DNA of 64,000 bases. It comes from CAVYWD01 sp963772225. Its GTDB lineage: Bacteria > Myxococcota > Myxococcia > Myxococcales > UBA5297. The stretch covers positions 124,001 through 188,000 of the forward strand of contig CAVYWD010000001.1 of NCBI GenBank assembly GCA_963772225.1, in the 5' to 3' direction. A program made the position numbers and the translations under genes. Of this stretch, positions 46,196 through 55,552 are shown in pieces (within the stretch, counting starts at the first letter, position 1; the number at the start of each line of letters is the position of its first letter). The notes below the pieces were generated by a model, which was not told where the DNA came from, made no database searches, and worked only from the letters and a program-made list of their open reading frames with translations.

Positions 46196-46535
46196 ATTTT
46201 CCTCCTTAATTTAAGAACTAAGGAACGGGGGCATTTCCACCCCCACTGTTCAGCAAGACCTTTAGCGCCCGATAAGCATTCGGCAGACCAACTCGAACAC
46301 CAAACTCATGATCCTGCCGCCGGTCGCCGCAATCTGGAGAACAACCGCAAGCTCCGCTTCACGCAACTGGAGCCGAGGCGGCATCTGTGGAATCGGGAGA
46401 ACTTCTGAAGCGCAGTATCGCTGCCCGATCACGAGATCCATCCAAGTCTTGAGGACGGAAAGCCCTTTGCAATAGCCCACGAATGGTCCCTTTCCTCGAG
46501 GCCCTACACCGAGCAATCAAGTCATCAAGCCGTCC
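46196..46535. other. A/T-richer gap between two DUF1566 genes, with one hairpin
   Basis: No supported gene. An open frame on the minus strand (46262-46516) has no SD and no recognisable domain. A hairpin GGGGG-(8 nt)-CCCCC at 46227-46244 could end transcription of the larger DUF1566 gene, but the T tract after it is weak. Confidence 0.4.
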
Positions 46536-47870
46536 TCAGCGCACGCACCGAACCCAGTAACCGATCGTCGTGTCATCGTCGAGCTGATTGCCGCCACCGA
46601 AGTCGACGCTCCACGCGCTACCGAAACTTCCCGCAAAGGGCGTCGAAGTCCAGAATTGGCTGCCGGTCGATTTGGAAGCGCCAAGAGAGAAGACGGTGTC
46701 GATGGATGGGGATGGGAAGCTCACGTCTGGCTTGACGATGCTCAGCAACTCGATCGCAGTCGGCAGACGCCAACTGCCCCCTGCCAATGAAAGACTCGAG
46801 CAGTACGCCGCCGCAGGATAGGATATCGGATTAGTCGTCGAATCACTCCACGCCACCCCGCTGTTCGAGACGCCCTGCTGCCAAACCAGCCCCGTCATGT
46901 TATCCGTGACTGTCCCTTCGACGTTCACCGTGTATCTCGTAGCCGGCGGCGACGTCATGTTCCAATCAGCCCACTCCCAGTCCCAGCCCCCGTGACAAAC
47001 CGAAGAGTTGCAAAAGAGGCTGGGCGCACAATCGGCAGCAACAGAGCACTGAGTCTTACACTGAACCGTAGATGCATCACAGACATAGAGCCCGCAGTCC
47101 GTGATTTCTGAGCTTGTAACCGCCGAACAGTGCCCCGAACCGTCGCAAAAGTTTCGATAGATTCCCGTGCTGACGCACGAATCGCCGCAAAACGAAGTGC
47201 CATTCGTCCCACAGGCACTGGTCAACGAGTGGCCCGCCGCTGCCACAACCGGCTGCACCAAGGCATCCGTGGGATCGCTCGCCGCCCGGCAAGCACCTTG
47301 CCCATCGCAGCTCGCCCACCACTGCGATGCCTGGCACGCACCATCGGCGCAGTTGTTTCCCGAACCGCAGTTGTTGGTCGTGCTCACCTTCGTCGCAGCA
47401 TTCGAGACACAGACGGAGCCCGAGGGAATCGGCGTCGTCTGCCCTTTGGCGCAGGTGTAACTCGTGCCGTTGCATGAGTAGATCTGAAGACTGCATAGCC
47501 CAGAGCAAGACGCCTGGCATTCACCATCGGGATCCGTCCCGGCCTTGGAGACACCGCAGTGCCCGGCCCCGCTCGTCGAGTAGCCGTCACAGCGCTGGCA
47601 CTGACGGTCGTTGCACGGCGCGTCGCAACACACCCCATCGGCGCAGTAGCCACTCGCGCACTGGCCTGCTGCGCTGCAAGAAGTGCCAAGGTCGGCCGCC
47701 GCTCCGGCGTCGCCGTTGCCCTCGTCACCCGCGGCCACGCAGACGCCCTGATAACAAACGTTTCGCCCGTCCGCGCTCCCCGCGCAGTCGCCATCGACCT
47801 TGCACAACCCTGGAATTGTGTCGTTGCACGCAGAGAAGAGCCACGCGGCAACCAACAATGAGCGCTTCAC
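46536..47870 (-). CDS. Cys-rich lipoprotein with C-terminal DUF1566 domain
   Basis: The start is GTG 47870, seven bases after GGGAGGGAG, opening into a lipoprotein signal with lipobox LFSAC. The 444-residue product has a long Cys-rich middle (about residues 25-300) with repeated C-x(2-6)-C units such as CADGVCCDAPCNDRQCQRC. This kind of array is typical of myxobacterial surface lipoproteins. The C-terminal ~140 residues are a DUF1566 domain (VTDNMTGLVWQQGVS, SWRLPTAIELLSIV, FWTSTPFAGS, YWVRCVR). It is probably exposed on the cell surface and held by many disulfides. It is a longer relative of the 45725 protein. Confidence 0.82.
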   Translation of the reverse strand: MKRSLLVAAWLFSACNDTIPGLCKVDGDCAGSADGRNVCYQGVCVAAGDEGNGDAGAAADLGTSCSAAGQCASGYCADGVCCDAPCNDRQCQRCDGYSTSGAGHCGVSKAGTDPDGECQASCSGLCSLQIYSCNGTSYTCAKGQTTPIPSGSVCVSNAATKVSTTNNCGSGNNCADGACQASQWWASCDGQGACRAASDPTDALVQPVVAAAGHSLTSACGTNGTSFCGDSCVSTGIYRNFCDGSGHCSAVTSSEITDCGLYVCDASTVQCKTQCSVAADCAPSLFCNSSVCHGGWDWEWADWNMTSPPATRYTVNVEGTVTDNMTGLVWQQGVSNSGVAWSDSTTNPISYPAAAYCSSLSLAGGSWRLPTAIELLSIVKPDVSFPSPSIDTVFSLGASKSTGSQFWTSTPFAGSFGSAWSVDFGGGNQLDDDTTIGYWVRCVR

Positions 47871-48565
47871 GGCTCCCTCCCAATCTCGGCGCAACGGTTC
47901 GCGACCTTGTCAGTGAATGGCGAGCCCTCATCCTGAGCCGCCGGGAATTACACACCGGAATCGCCGACCCGGTCACCCAATCAACAGTGAGCTTTCGTCG
48001 ACTTTCCTACTCGACCCCTGCCGAGCCGTCAAGCGCTTCGAAGTATCCACCGCGCCGCCGAATCCAGCTCGGCTGTGTCGCCCTCGAGGCGAAGGCTCCA
48101 CGCCACCGGGCGCGCACGATGAGCAACCCCTATGCCGAACCGCACATCGCCGACCGACGCCGCTCTCGCGGCAACGACTGTTCCGCAGCGGTACAGCACA
48201 GAAGGCATCGTGTTCCACGGCGGAACAGTCCGCGATCGCCGACCTGCGATCGAAATCCTCCTCCGACCCCAGAAGCATCGCTTGATTGCATCGCCTAAAG
48301 AAGGCGCCGCAATGGCAAACCAGCGCACCGCCACCTTGTCTCTCACCGCGGTCCGCCATTTCGGACGGCGAAGCCGCCCGTGCGCCCGCAGCCGCCACCC
48401 ACCCCAACAGAAGCAGTTGCGCCAGCAGCGTTCATCAGTGTACGTTACCCGCGAGAGGGCCAGCCTCCGAAGAGGGGAACTCCAGCCCAAGTCCTGCGCA
48501 CCGACCTGCCCGAGTGTGGCAGCGCTCGCCTCTGCGCCTTAAGTCTTACCCCGAAGGAGCCGTCC
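47871..48565. other. 695-bp gap; possible degraded secreted-protein gene on the minus strand
   Basis: On the minus strand a signal-peptide-like stretch (LLAQLLLLGWVAAAGARA) begins right after a TGA, with an ATG (48433-48435) one frame away. A single extra base there would join them and give a Cys-containing protein reading to 47973. No family is recognised, and the downstream residues look plausible in more than one frame. I do not call a gene. Confidence 0.3.
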
Positions 48566-49147
<582 letters not shown>

Positions 49148-49352
49148 CGGACCGGGCGAACCGGCTCTCACCTCAGGGGCCCCTCGCCGCTTTGAGGCTA
49201 GCCTCGCCCGGCCGCCAGCCCTGCACGCGCCGACCGCTTGACGAGCAAGCGCATTCCGCATAGTCGAATCTCACGCGCGCTCCGGCAATCATCTTCTTCG
49301 GTCGCGCGCGAGGTCGTCTGGCTGCGCAGCGCCTTTCTCTCGGAGGGGGGAA

Positions 49353-50573
49353 ATGCCGACCGCAAAGTTCCTGCGGGACATCGTCGAGGAGCATCTCGAC
49401 GAAGCCGCTTTCCAGTGGCGGCAATGGTCGCTCGCCTTCGGGTCGGCGACGCTCACCGCGGCCGACCTCGCGGAAGGAATCGAAGAGCGCCTGCTCGCCA
49501 GCGTGGACGCCTTGGCCGTCGCCGCGCCCACCGCAGGGACTCGGCTTCTCGAGCCGGCATTGTGCGAGGGCGAGCCGGGAGCGGCATTCGCGGCGGCTCT
49601 CGCGCTCCTGACGCTGCCGAACGGCTTCCTGGCCATTCGGCGCGCGCTCGCCGGCGAGGACGATACGGCGCGCCGAGCTGCGCTCCAGCAGGCGCTCGCG
49701 CTCTCGCCGCGACAGGGTTTGGAGCGAGAGGTGGAGCCGCTCCTTTCGCCCGAGCATCCGGCCGGAGCGGCGGCGGCGCTCGGGGTGTTCGCGGCGCGCC
49801 GTCTCGACCCCGGTCCCCGCCTGCTCGACCTCATCGCCTCGGGCGACGCGGAGATGGCGGCGGCGGCGCTCCGGGCAGCGCCGTGGTGCTCGAGGCCCAC
49901 GCGCGCCGCCGTCGAGCGCGCGTACGCCTTTCCCGTTCCCGCGGTCCGCGACGCCGCTCTGGAAGTGGGCCTGTTCCTCGGGCTCGGCTCCGCGCTCGCG
50001 GCCTCCCGGAAGCTCGCCGCGTCGCGAGCCCCTTCACCCGTGGCGCTGATGGCGCTGGCCATGAGCGGAACCGCTTCCGACCTCCAGCTCCTCACGGGCG
50101 CGCTGGAGGAGCCACTGCTTCGCCGCGCCGCCCTTCGCGCGCTCGGCTTCGCTGGCAGCCCAAGAGCGGTCGACCGCATTCTGCCCTGGCTCGCCGAGCC
50201 CTCCACGGCGTGCGCAGCGGGCGAGGCCTTCGCGGCCATCACCGGCATCGCCATCGACGGAGATCTCGGCCTCGCAAAGGGGCGAGGAAAAGGTCTCGGA
50301 CGAGGGCGCGCTCCGCTCGGACCTTCTTCCAGGCCGCATTCTCTCGGGCCAAAAGCCATGTGGGCTCTCGACAACCGCACGCCGTATGCCGCCGACCGCA
50401 CCTTCATCCGCGATCGCGACGGCCGCCACCGTTGGTCGGCTTCGGTCAAGGCGACGTTCTCCATGACGGAGGCCGGGCGCATTGTGCTCGCCGACGAGCA
50501 GCATCCCGTGCGCTCGCGCCGCAGCATGACGGCGACGCGGCCGCGACCAGCCTTCGCTATGACGCCCAAATAG
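49353..50573 (+). pseudogene. TIGR02270-type type VI secretion accessory protein running into a broken DUF2169 gene
   Basis: Starts at ATG 49353 after GGAGGGG. About 320 residues match the plan of TIGR02270: FLRDIVEEHLDEAAFQWRQW, HEAT-like helical repeats, LEEPLLRRAALRALGFAGSP and AGEAFAAITG. The family is found beside type VI secretion genes and is usually longer at the C-terminus. Here the frame leaves the family after AITG and passes straight into the start of a DUF2169 protein (MWALDNRTPYAAD at 50358). A one-base loss or gain near 50280 could account for the missing stop. I treat it as damaged. Confidence 0.65.
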
Positions 50574-50874
50574 GCCCCGAGAAGCCCACCACCAACCTCA
50601 TCGTGAGCGGCGTCGCGCACGCGCCCGGTGAAAGGCCGGTCGAGCGACTCGACGTGAGGCTCCAGGCCGGCGCCATCGACAAATCGTCGTGCACGGCATG
50701 TGCGTCTACCGGCGCGGTCTCCTGGGCGTGGCGCCCGGCGCGCCTAGGCCGTTCGCACAAGACGCGGAGCGCGAGGATGCAGAGGAAAATAGGGCGCAAC
50801 ACGCCCCCAAGAAACTCCAGAGTCGGCAGCGGCCCAGAGCGCCTTTTCGTCGTTCATGGCTGGAGCGCTCTTAG
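50358..50874 (+). pseudogene. DUF2169 protein remnant split over three frames
   Basis: The family start MWALDNRTPYAADRTFIRDRDG with VKATFSM and LADEQHPV is in the frame of the preceding gene. SLRYDAQIGPEKPTTNLIVS and GVAHAPGERPVERLDV follow in a second frame (about 50530-50670). VYRRGLLGVAPGAPRPFAQ is in a third (from 50689). Each switch fits the loss of one base in a short C or A run (near 50510 and 50680). After about 140 residues the similarity ends, while intact DUF2169 proteins are much longer. The family acts with type VI secretion effectors of the PAAR/VgrG type. Confidence 0.7.
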
Positions 50875-50996
50875 TAGCCGCCGACATAGCCATTGTCTTG
50901 GCCGCACCGGAAGTTGCTGCTGTGGCGACAGCCGTTACCCTTTTCACCATGTCATCCGCAGACTCGAAGGAGAAAGGCGGAGATGATGGCATTTGA
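50856..50996 (+). CDS. Possible 46-residue hydrophobic peptide or fragment
   Basis: Open frame from ATG 50856 with MAGALLVAADIAIVLAAPEV and VAAVATAVTLFTM, two short Ala/Val-rich hydrophobic stretches, then a charged tail. Such stretches occur inside PAAR/Rhs-like type VI effectors, so this may be the surviving piece of the gene that stood between DUF2169 and DUF6484. It has no clear SD. Too short for more. Confidence 0.25.
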   Translation: MAGALLVAADIAIVLAAPEVAAVATAVTLFTMSSADSKEKGGDDGI

Positions 50997-51053
50997 CGAA
51001 AAGAGGCGGGGAATGACCCTCGATGTGGCCGTCGAGCAGCTCGATCGGGACCT

Positions 51054-51284
51054 ATGCACCGGGACCGCCCGGTGATTCTCGGGCTCTTTCGCCCATCGAC
51101 CTTTGCCAACACCTCGGCGGGCGCCTCGCGCCGAGTGCTGGAGGTCGAAGACGAGCTCATCCTGCGCTGCGGGGAAGCAAGCATCACGCTCCGCCGCGAC
51201 GAAATCATCATCCGGGCCCCCTACGTGGAGACCCGCGCGGCCGAGACCAACAAGATCCGCGGCGGCTCAGTGCAGGTAAACTAA
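51054..51284 (+). pseudogene. DUF6484 protein, C-terminal remnant (type VI secretion accessory)
   Basis: The 76-residue frame carries DRPVILGLF, then RRVLEVEDELILRCGEASI, TLRRDEIIIRAPYVETRA and TNKIRGGSVQVN, which is the C-terminal beta-repeat part of DUF6484 proteins. These are found with TIGR02270, DUF2169 and VgrG genes. The N-terminal half is missing, and the preceding frame (MTLDVAVEQLDRDL) is offset by one base. The gene order TIGR02270, DUF2169, DUF6484 shows that a type VI effector module once stood here. Confidence 0.65.
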
Positions 51285-51287
51285 CCA

Positions 51288-51337
51288 CTCCCCTTCACCC
51301 CCTCCCCGCAAAGCGGGGAGGGGGACGGGGGGTGAGG
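51288..51337. repeat. GC-rich palindromic intergenic repeat, copy 2
   Basis: Second copy of the 50-bp hairpin unit at 27357-27406, with stem CCCCTCCCCGC / GCGGGGAGGGG, then a G-run and GTGAGG. It sits exactly between the DUF6484 remnant and the convergent small membrane protein gene, where it may act as a bidirectional terminator. Confidence 0.75.
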
Positions 51338-51340
51338 CCT

Positions 51341-51577
51341 CTAGCTGGAGACCGCCGTCCGGGTCAGCGAGAGCCCGGCCTTCACGAGCAGCAAGGCCCA
51401 GGGCGCGCCGTGAAGCACCAGGTCGAACCAGTCGATGGGCTTGACCAACTTGCCGGCCATCAGCATGCCGATCTTCTCGACGATGTGCGGCGGGGTGAAC
51501 GGCGCGAGACCGAGGGTGAGGCAGGCCATGAGCACGAGGCCCCAGGGGAGCCGAAGGATCGAGTCAGTGAGGTTCAT
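51341..51577 (-). CDS. Small two-helix membrane protein (annotated elsewhere as RND transporter-like)
   Basis: A 78-residue protein from ATG 51577. It has two hydrophobic helices (LPWGLVLMACLTLGLAPF and WFDLVLHGAPWALLLVKAGL) separated by a loop with MLMAGKLVKPIDWFD. This is a widespread small family that databases often label RND transporter, although it is far too small to be one; its function is unknown. It lies downstream of the CCG-motif protein gene on the same strand, with ~150 bp between. Confidence 0.65.
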   Translation of the reverse strand: MNLTDSILRLPWGLVLMACLTLGLAPFTPPHIVEKIGMLMAGKLVKPIDWFDLVLHGAPWALLLVKAGLSLTRTAVSS

Positions 51578-51725
51578 GCGCCTTACGAGCCAAGCGGCGC
51601 CAAAAGGCTTCGCGCGCGGCCTCGATGGCCTCGACCGCCATAGCGGGTGGGCTTCGGCGGCTCCGCGGCGCCCTCGAGCGGGCCCTCAGGACCCGGCGTG
51701 GGCCGCGGTGGCCGCGACAAGAGGC

Positions 51726-52550
51726 CTAATGCGCGCCCGTCGCTTTGCGCCCGCGAGCGAGCTTCGCAAACCGAAAGTATTGGAGAAAACGGCCCACCTT
51801 GCCTCGAGGCCTCCACCGCTCGCCGGCCGAGTCGAACACCTCTTGCAGCACGTGGCGGGTGGGCATGTCGGCTTGAAAGGTCACCGTGCAATGGGCGCAG
51901 TAGGTGACGACGGGCGTCTTAGCGAGCGCCGCTCGCTTGGCCTTGGCGCTCGGGGACTTCACCAGGCAGCAGGCCAGCGGATGGGCCTTCTCGTCGGCGT
52001 TCGAGATCGGGAGAGAGAGGCGCCGGGCGAGGGCCCGAAAGTCCTCCTGCTGGGACTTGTCGATGCGGGCCGAGCACGGGTGGTGGACCACGCTCGGCGG
52101 CGCGCTCGCGCGCGAGCCCCACTCTCCTTCCGCGAGCAGCCGGTAGACCGAGGTCACGCGCAGGCCCGGAATCTTGAGCTCGTTGAGCTGCACCGCGCAG
52201 TTGCCGCAGGCCGTGACGACCTCTTCCGTCTTCGCGGCGGCCAGCAGGCGGCGCATCCGCGCTCGGCCCCGCTCCGCGGCCGCCGGCGTCGAGAACTTCT
52301 CCAGCGGCTGCCCGCAGCAATCGGACCAGAGCTCGAGGCTCGGATCGCGCGCTTTGAGCCAGTCGAAGGTCTTCAGGGTCAGCTGGGGATCGGCCGCCGG
52401 GAGCGCGCAGCCCGGGAAGAAGACGCGGCGAGCCCCTGAGCCCACGGCGAACGGCCAGGAGGTGCGCAGGCGATACTCGATCTCGGTGATGAGCGCGTTG
52501 ATTCGCCGCGCGATCGAGCGGAGCCATTGGCCGGACTTCGACGCCATCAT
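51726..52550 (-). CDS. CCG-motif (heterodisulfide reductase B-like) Fe-S protein
   Basis: About 274 residues; two adjacent ATG codons (52550 and 52547) follow GGGAG. Two CCG domains are recognisable: FFPGCALPAADPQL with WSDCCGQPLEKF and ACGNCAVQL in the first, VVHHPCSARID with LACCLVKSPSA and YCAHCTVTFQ in the second. These motifs bind a non-cubane or [4Fe-4S] cluster in HdrB, GlpC and LldE. Here the protein is stand-alone, without the ferredoxin-like partner subunit, so it may bind a cluster and act as a redox or thiol-linked enzyme. Partner and reaction unknown. Confidence 0.78.
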   Translation of the reverse strand: MMASKSGQWLRSIARRINALITEIEYRLRTSWPFAVGSGARRVFFPGCALPAADPQLTLKTFDWLKARDPSLELWSDCCGQPLEKFSTPAAAERGRARMRRLLAAAKTEEVVTACGNCAVQLNELKIPGLRVTSVYRLLAEGEWGSRASAPPSVVHHPCSARIDKSQQEDFRALARRLSLPISNADEKAHPLACCLVKSPSAKAKRAALAKTPVVTYCAHCTVTFQADMPTRHVLQEVFDSAGERWRPRGKVGRFLQYFRFAKLARGRKATGAH

Positions 52551-52611
52551 CTCCCGAGAGCCGCCGCGGCTCGGCAAGGGTTCAGGCGGCGGCGCTGCCC
52601 TTTCCGCGCGG

Positions 52612-53178
52612 TCATTCTCTCGCGCTGTGTCCGGAAAACCTGAGGCGCTCCGTCCCCGCCGCAGCAGGGGCGCTCGACTCGAAGGCCAGGATGGCCGACC
52701 GGAGCGCGTCGTCCACGGGGGTGGGCTTGCCGGCCTTGTAGTCGAAGACGACGATGACGTCCTCGGCGGCCGCCACCTCCTCGCCGCACCCCGCGCTCCA
52801 GAGGCGGTAGGCCATGCAAAACGACGTGCGCCCGATCCGCGTGGTCGTCGCTTCGACGCGGACGGTGTCCGGGTACGTGACCGGCCGGCGGTAGTCGATG
52901 GCCACGCGTCCGAGAATGGGCCCGACGCCGTCCGCGCGCGCGGGCTCCATCAGGCCGATGCGGCTGAAGTACGCCACGCGCGCCGACTCGACCCACCGGG
53001 CGTAGACCACGTTGTTGACGTGGTGGAAGGCGTCCATCTCGCCCCAGGCGACGGGGATGGTGATGGTGAGCGGATAGCGGCCGAACGCCTCTCGAGCGGG
53101 CGAGCTCGCGCCCGCCGCCGCCGCGGTGTGCGGTGCCGGGCCGCTTCCGCTCGACGGCTTTTCAGAAGAAACCATCAT
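52612..53178 (-). CDS. Acyl-CoA thioesterase of the 4-hydroxybenzoyl-CoA thioesterase family
   Basis: A 188-residue hotdog-fold protein. The catalytic segment VAWGEMDAFHHVNNVVYARWV carries the Asp-x-x-x-His-x-x-Asn pattern of YbgC/FcbC-type enzymes. RVEATTTRIGRTSFCMAYRL forms the central helix-strand region. The first ~35 residues are Ala/Ser/Pro-rich and not conserved, so the true start may be later than ATG 53178. It hydrolyses acyl-CoA thioesters; the chain length is unknown. Minus strand, between two other minus-strand genes. Confidence 0.85.
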   Translation of the reverse strand: MMVSSEKPSSGSGPAPHTAAAAGASSPAREAFGRYPLTITIPVAWGEMDAFHHVNNVVYARWVESARVAYFSRIGLMEPARADGVGPILGRVAIDYRRPVTYPDTVRVEATTTRIGRTSFCMAYRLWSAGCGEEVAAAEDVIVVFDYKAGKPTPVDDALRSAILAFESSAPAAAGTERLRFSGHSARE

Positions 53179-53288
53179 TCGCTCCGGGGCGGCTTGGAAG
53201 GAGGCCGCGGGCGCAGGACGCTATGCCACGCCTTTTTCGGGCGCAAGCGCCGACCGCCCGCCGCCCGGCGCGCGTCGGGCGGCCGACG

Positions 53289-53488
53289 TCACGAGCCCTT
53301 CGGGAGGCAGGCCCCGGTGAGATGCCCGTCTGCTCCAGCAAGCCCTGCTTCTGGATGTCCGGCCCGGCCACCTCGGCGCAGGCGGCGTCGACGTCGGCCG
53401 GCGCATTGCTGCACCCGGGTGAAATGGCCAAGGCCGCCGCGACCCATGTCGCTCGGCTCAAGATCTCTGCGAAACGAGTCGATACCAT
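53289..53488 (-). CDS. Small lipoprotein, probably with a one-base deletion near its end
   Basis: The ATG at 53488 follows a strong GAGGAGG. The product begins with a lipoprotein signal peptide (ATWVAAALAISPGC) and continues SNAPADVDAACAEVAGPDIQ. As written the frame runs on to 53162 through Arg-rich sequence. If one G is missing from the G run near 53312, it ends SPGACLPKGS at TGA 53289-53291, a 66-residue protein with a last Cys. I prefer the short version because the long one overlaps the thioesterase start. Function unknown. Confidence 0.4.
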
Positions 53489-53808
53489 GTTCGCCTCCTC
53501 GGCGCGGGCAGCAAGCCGCGCACCAAGGCAATGCCGTGAGCGAAATCGCGCCTTTGTGCGGCAGCGGCGCCGGCGGATTGGCGCGGGCGTCGGGCGTCGG
53601 GCGGGTGGTGACAGAGCGGCCGATTTCGCGAGCGCGTGGGCACGGAGTTCGCAAAACACGAGGGCGACGGGCGCGGCATATGGGCGCTTCACCCAATACT
53701 GGCAGTGAATTCCTTCGAGGTCAGCGCCGCCTCGCCCGCGTCAACGAAATCAGGCGATCCCGTCGTAAGCGACCTATTCGGCGACACCTCAAACGCGAGG
53801 CCAACCTC
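53489..53808. other. Intergenic region between divergent lipoprotein genes
   Basis: About 320 bp without a supported gene. It separates the small lipoprotein (minus) from the large lipoprotein (plus) and should contain both promoters. No repeat or recognised operator seen. Confidence 0.45.
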
Positions 53809-55374
53809 ATGATCCGGCGATGGATAACCCCCAAAGACGCGGCGCTCGCCCTCGCGCTCCTCTTCGCGAATGGCGCATGCCACGGCGGCACCAGCAATCA
53901 AATCGGCGGCGGCAGCGACGCCGGCGCCGGCGGCAAGAGCGACGGCGGCAAGGGGGTCACGACCGGGTTGAGCATCCGCGGCAGGGTCTCCTCGGACCTG
54001 GTGGCGGCCGAGCGGCCGGGGCGCTCGAGCCTGAGGGAGCTCGTGAGCATCGCCGCGACCGACGCGGGCGAGGTCACCGTCGACCGGATCTGCGGGATGC
54101 CCGTCGGCCGGAAGACCCTGGTCGTGACGGGCGACCTCATCACTCGGGAGACCTACTGCACCGACGTGAGCGCGGACGGCTCCTTCACCGTCCCCATCGG
54201 CAATGCCGACGATGATTGGGTCTACGTGCTGGTCGACAGCGCCCTCCCGAAGAAGGACCAGGTGGTGGGGTTCGTCGGGTTGCCGGACGTCCAGGCGGCG
54301 GGCGCGACGCTCCTGAGCTGGCCCTCCCAGGAGCAAACGAAAGACGTGGACGTCGGCACCCTGGCCGCGAAGCCCGACGGGGGCGAAATCGCCTCGTCGA
54401 AGACCATGGGGGACAACCAGCAAGCCTTCAGCCTTTCGCTCGACCAGCTCGAGACCTTGGCCAAAAACAGCCAATTGATGAAAGCCCTGAAGAACGACTT
54501 CATCAACGCCGATACCGCGAGCGGGCGCTATTACTCGGTCACCACGTCGCACGTCTGGAACATGAAGCTGGCCGACGCCGTCGGGCAGTGGAGTCCGCTG
54601 CCGACCCAGTCTCAATATGGCGGGTACGGAATCGCCATTTACCACAATGACAGCGACCTCAACGCCACGAGCTTCTGCAACGTCAACGGCGCCGTCGCGA
54701 CCTCGGTCGCCGTCGTCCCCCCGGTCTCGATCACGCAAACCGACAAATTCGGCGCGCAGACGACCTTCGGGCCCGAGAATCCCCTCACCAACGCCGACGC
54801 GAGCCCCATCGACAATCGCGAGTGGTGCAGCGCGGCGAACGGCGGCCTGAGCGCGGGCGGGACGGGCACGCCTCCCTGGGTCCTCGGCCTCCCTCAGCAG
54901 CTGATGGACCCCATCGCCGGCACCTGGGTCTTGCGCAAGAACGGCGTGGACTCGGTCTGGTTCGACGTGGGGGTGACCCTGCCCTTCGTGAACGACGACC
55001 TCACCCAACCCATCATCGCCCCGGTGCCCCGCGTGAGGTTGACGGTCGACGCAGGCGGCGCGCTCACGAAGGTGGAAGTGTCCTGGTGGTATTACGACTC
55101 CACCGCCGCCGATGACGTCGAGGCGCAAGACCCGGCCATGATTCAGCGGCTCATCGGCGGCCGATACAACATCCTGCTCACCAACTTCGAGGTCCCCGCC
55201 GAGGAGAAGCAGTTCTCGAACAACGACGCGGACACCGCGATGCAAACGTCCTTCACGTCGTTCTCGAATGCGTGGAACCTCGGCGCCACTCCGCCCAGCG
55301 GCGCGGTCGGCGTCCAGCGGCTGGGGCTCGACTTCGCGGTCGGCCGCTCGGTTTTGAGCTTCAGCTTCGAGTAG
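53809..55374 (+). CDS. Large lipoprotein of unknown function
   Basis: The start is ATG 53809; the open frame further upstream is a shadow. The 521-residue product has a lipoprotein signal (LALALLFANGAC) and a Gly/Ser/Asp-rich spacer (GGTSNQIGGGSDAGAGGKSD), then a region with alternating hydrophobic residues suggesting a beta-rich fold. Notable segments are SIRGRVSSDLVAAERPGRSS, CGMPVGRKTLVVTGDLITRE and RYYSVTTSHVWNMKLADAVG. I recognise no domain. The C-terminus is LGLDFAVGRSVLSFSFE. It stands alone on the plus strand just before dnaE2. Confidence 0.7.
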   Translation: MIRRWITPKDAALALALLFANGACHGGTSNQIGGGSDAGAGGKSDGGKGVTTGLSIRGRVSSDLVAAERPGRSSLRELVSIAATDAGEVTVDRICGMPVGRKTLVVTGDLITRETYCTDVSADGSFTVPIGNADDDWVYVLVDSALPKKDQVVGFVGLPDVQAAGATLLSWPSQEQTKDVDVGTLAAKPDGGEIASSKTMGDNQQAFSLSLDQLETLAKNSQLMKALKNDFINADTASGRYYSVTTSHVWNMKLADAVGQWSPLPTQSQYGGYGIAIYHNDSDLNATSFCNVNGAVATSVAVVPPVSITQTDKFGAQTTFGPENPLTNADASPIDNREWCSAANGGLSAGGTGTPPWVLGLPQQLMDPIAGTWVLRKNGVDSVWFDVGVTLPFVNDDLTQPIIAPVPRVRLTVDAGGALTKVEVSWWYYDSTAADDVEAQDPAMIQRLIGGRYNILLTNFEVPAEEKQFSNNDADTAMQTSFTSFSNAWNLGATPPSGAVGVQRLGLDFAVGRSVLSFSFE

Positions 55375-55489
55375 CGGCTCGCTGCGGGCGAGAGCGAGCG
55401 CGAGCGCCGGTCCTGGCGGCCGGCGCTCGCCTTTTCGAGGAGACCTGAGAGGGGCGGCTTGAGCACCCTCGACGCGGCTTGCCCGCGCG

Positions 55490-55506
55490 CTGAACATCTG
55501 TTTAGG
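55490..55506. promoter_or_regulatory. LexA-like operator upstream of dnaE2
   Basis: CTGAACATCTGTTTAGG fits 16 of 17 positions of the Myxococcus xanthus LexA consensus CTRHAMRYBYGTTCAGS as I recall it, the exception being T for C in the GTTCAG half. It lies 46 bp before the dnaE2 start codon. It shares the CTGAAC half with the palindrome before imuA. Confidence 0.7.
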
Positions 55507-55552
55507 TTCGATCCGACCGGGGCTCGCGCCTCTCCCCGCAAGGCATCGACCG

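Noticed and set aside
46262..46516. Minus-strand frame between the DUF1566 genes that faintly recalls a four-helix-bundle (23S rRNA insert-type) protein
   Set aside because: Only a short LKTWMDLV-like similarity, no SD, and the expected helices do not follow.
50744..51211. Minus-strand frame opposite the type VI remnants with an Ala-rich end
   Set aside because: Its hydrophobic part is the antisense of the 46-residue plus-strand frame; no start signal or family.
52174..55374. 1066-codon plus-strand frame ending in the large lipoprotein
   Set aside because: The first ~545 codons run antisense to the CCG-motif and thioesterase genes; the signal peptide begins at 53809.
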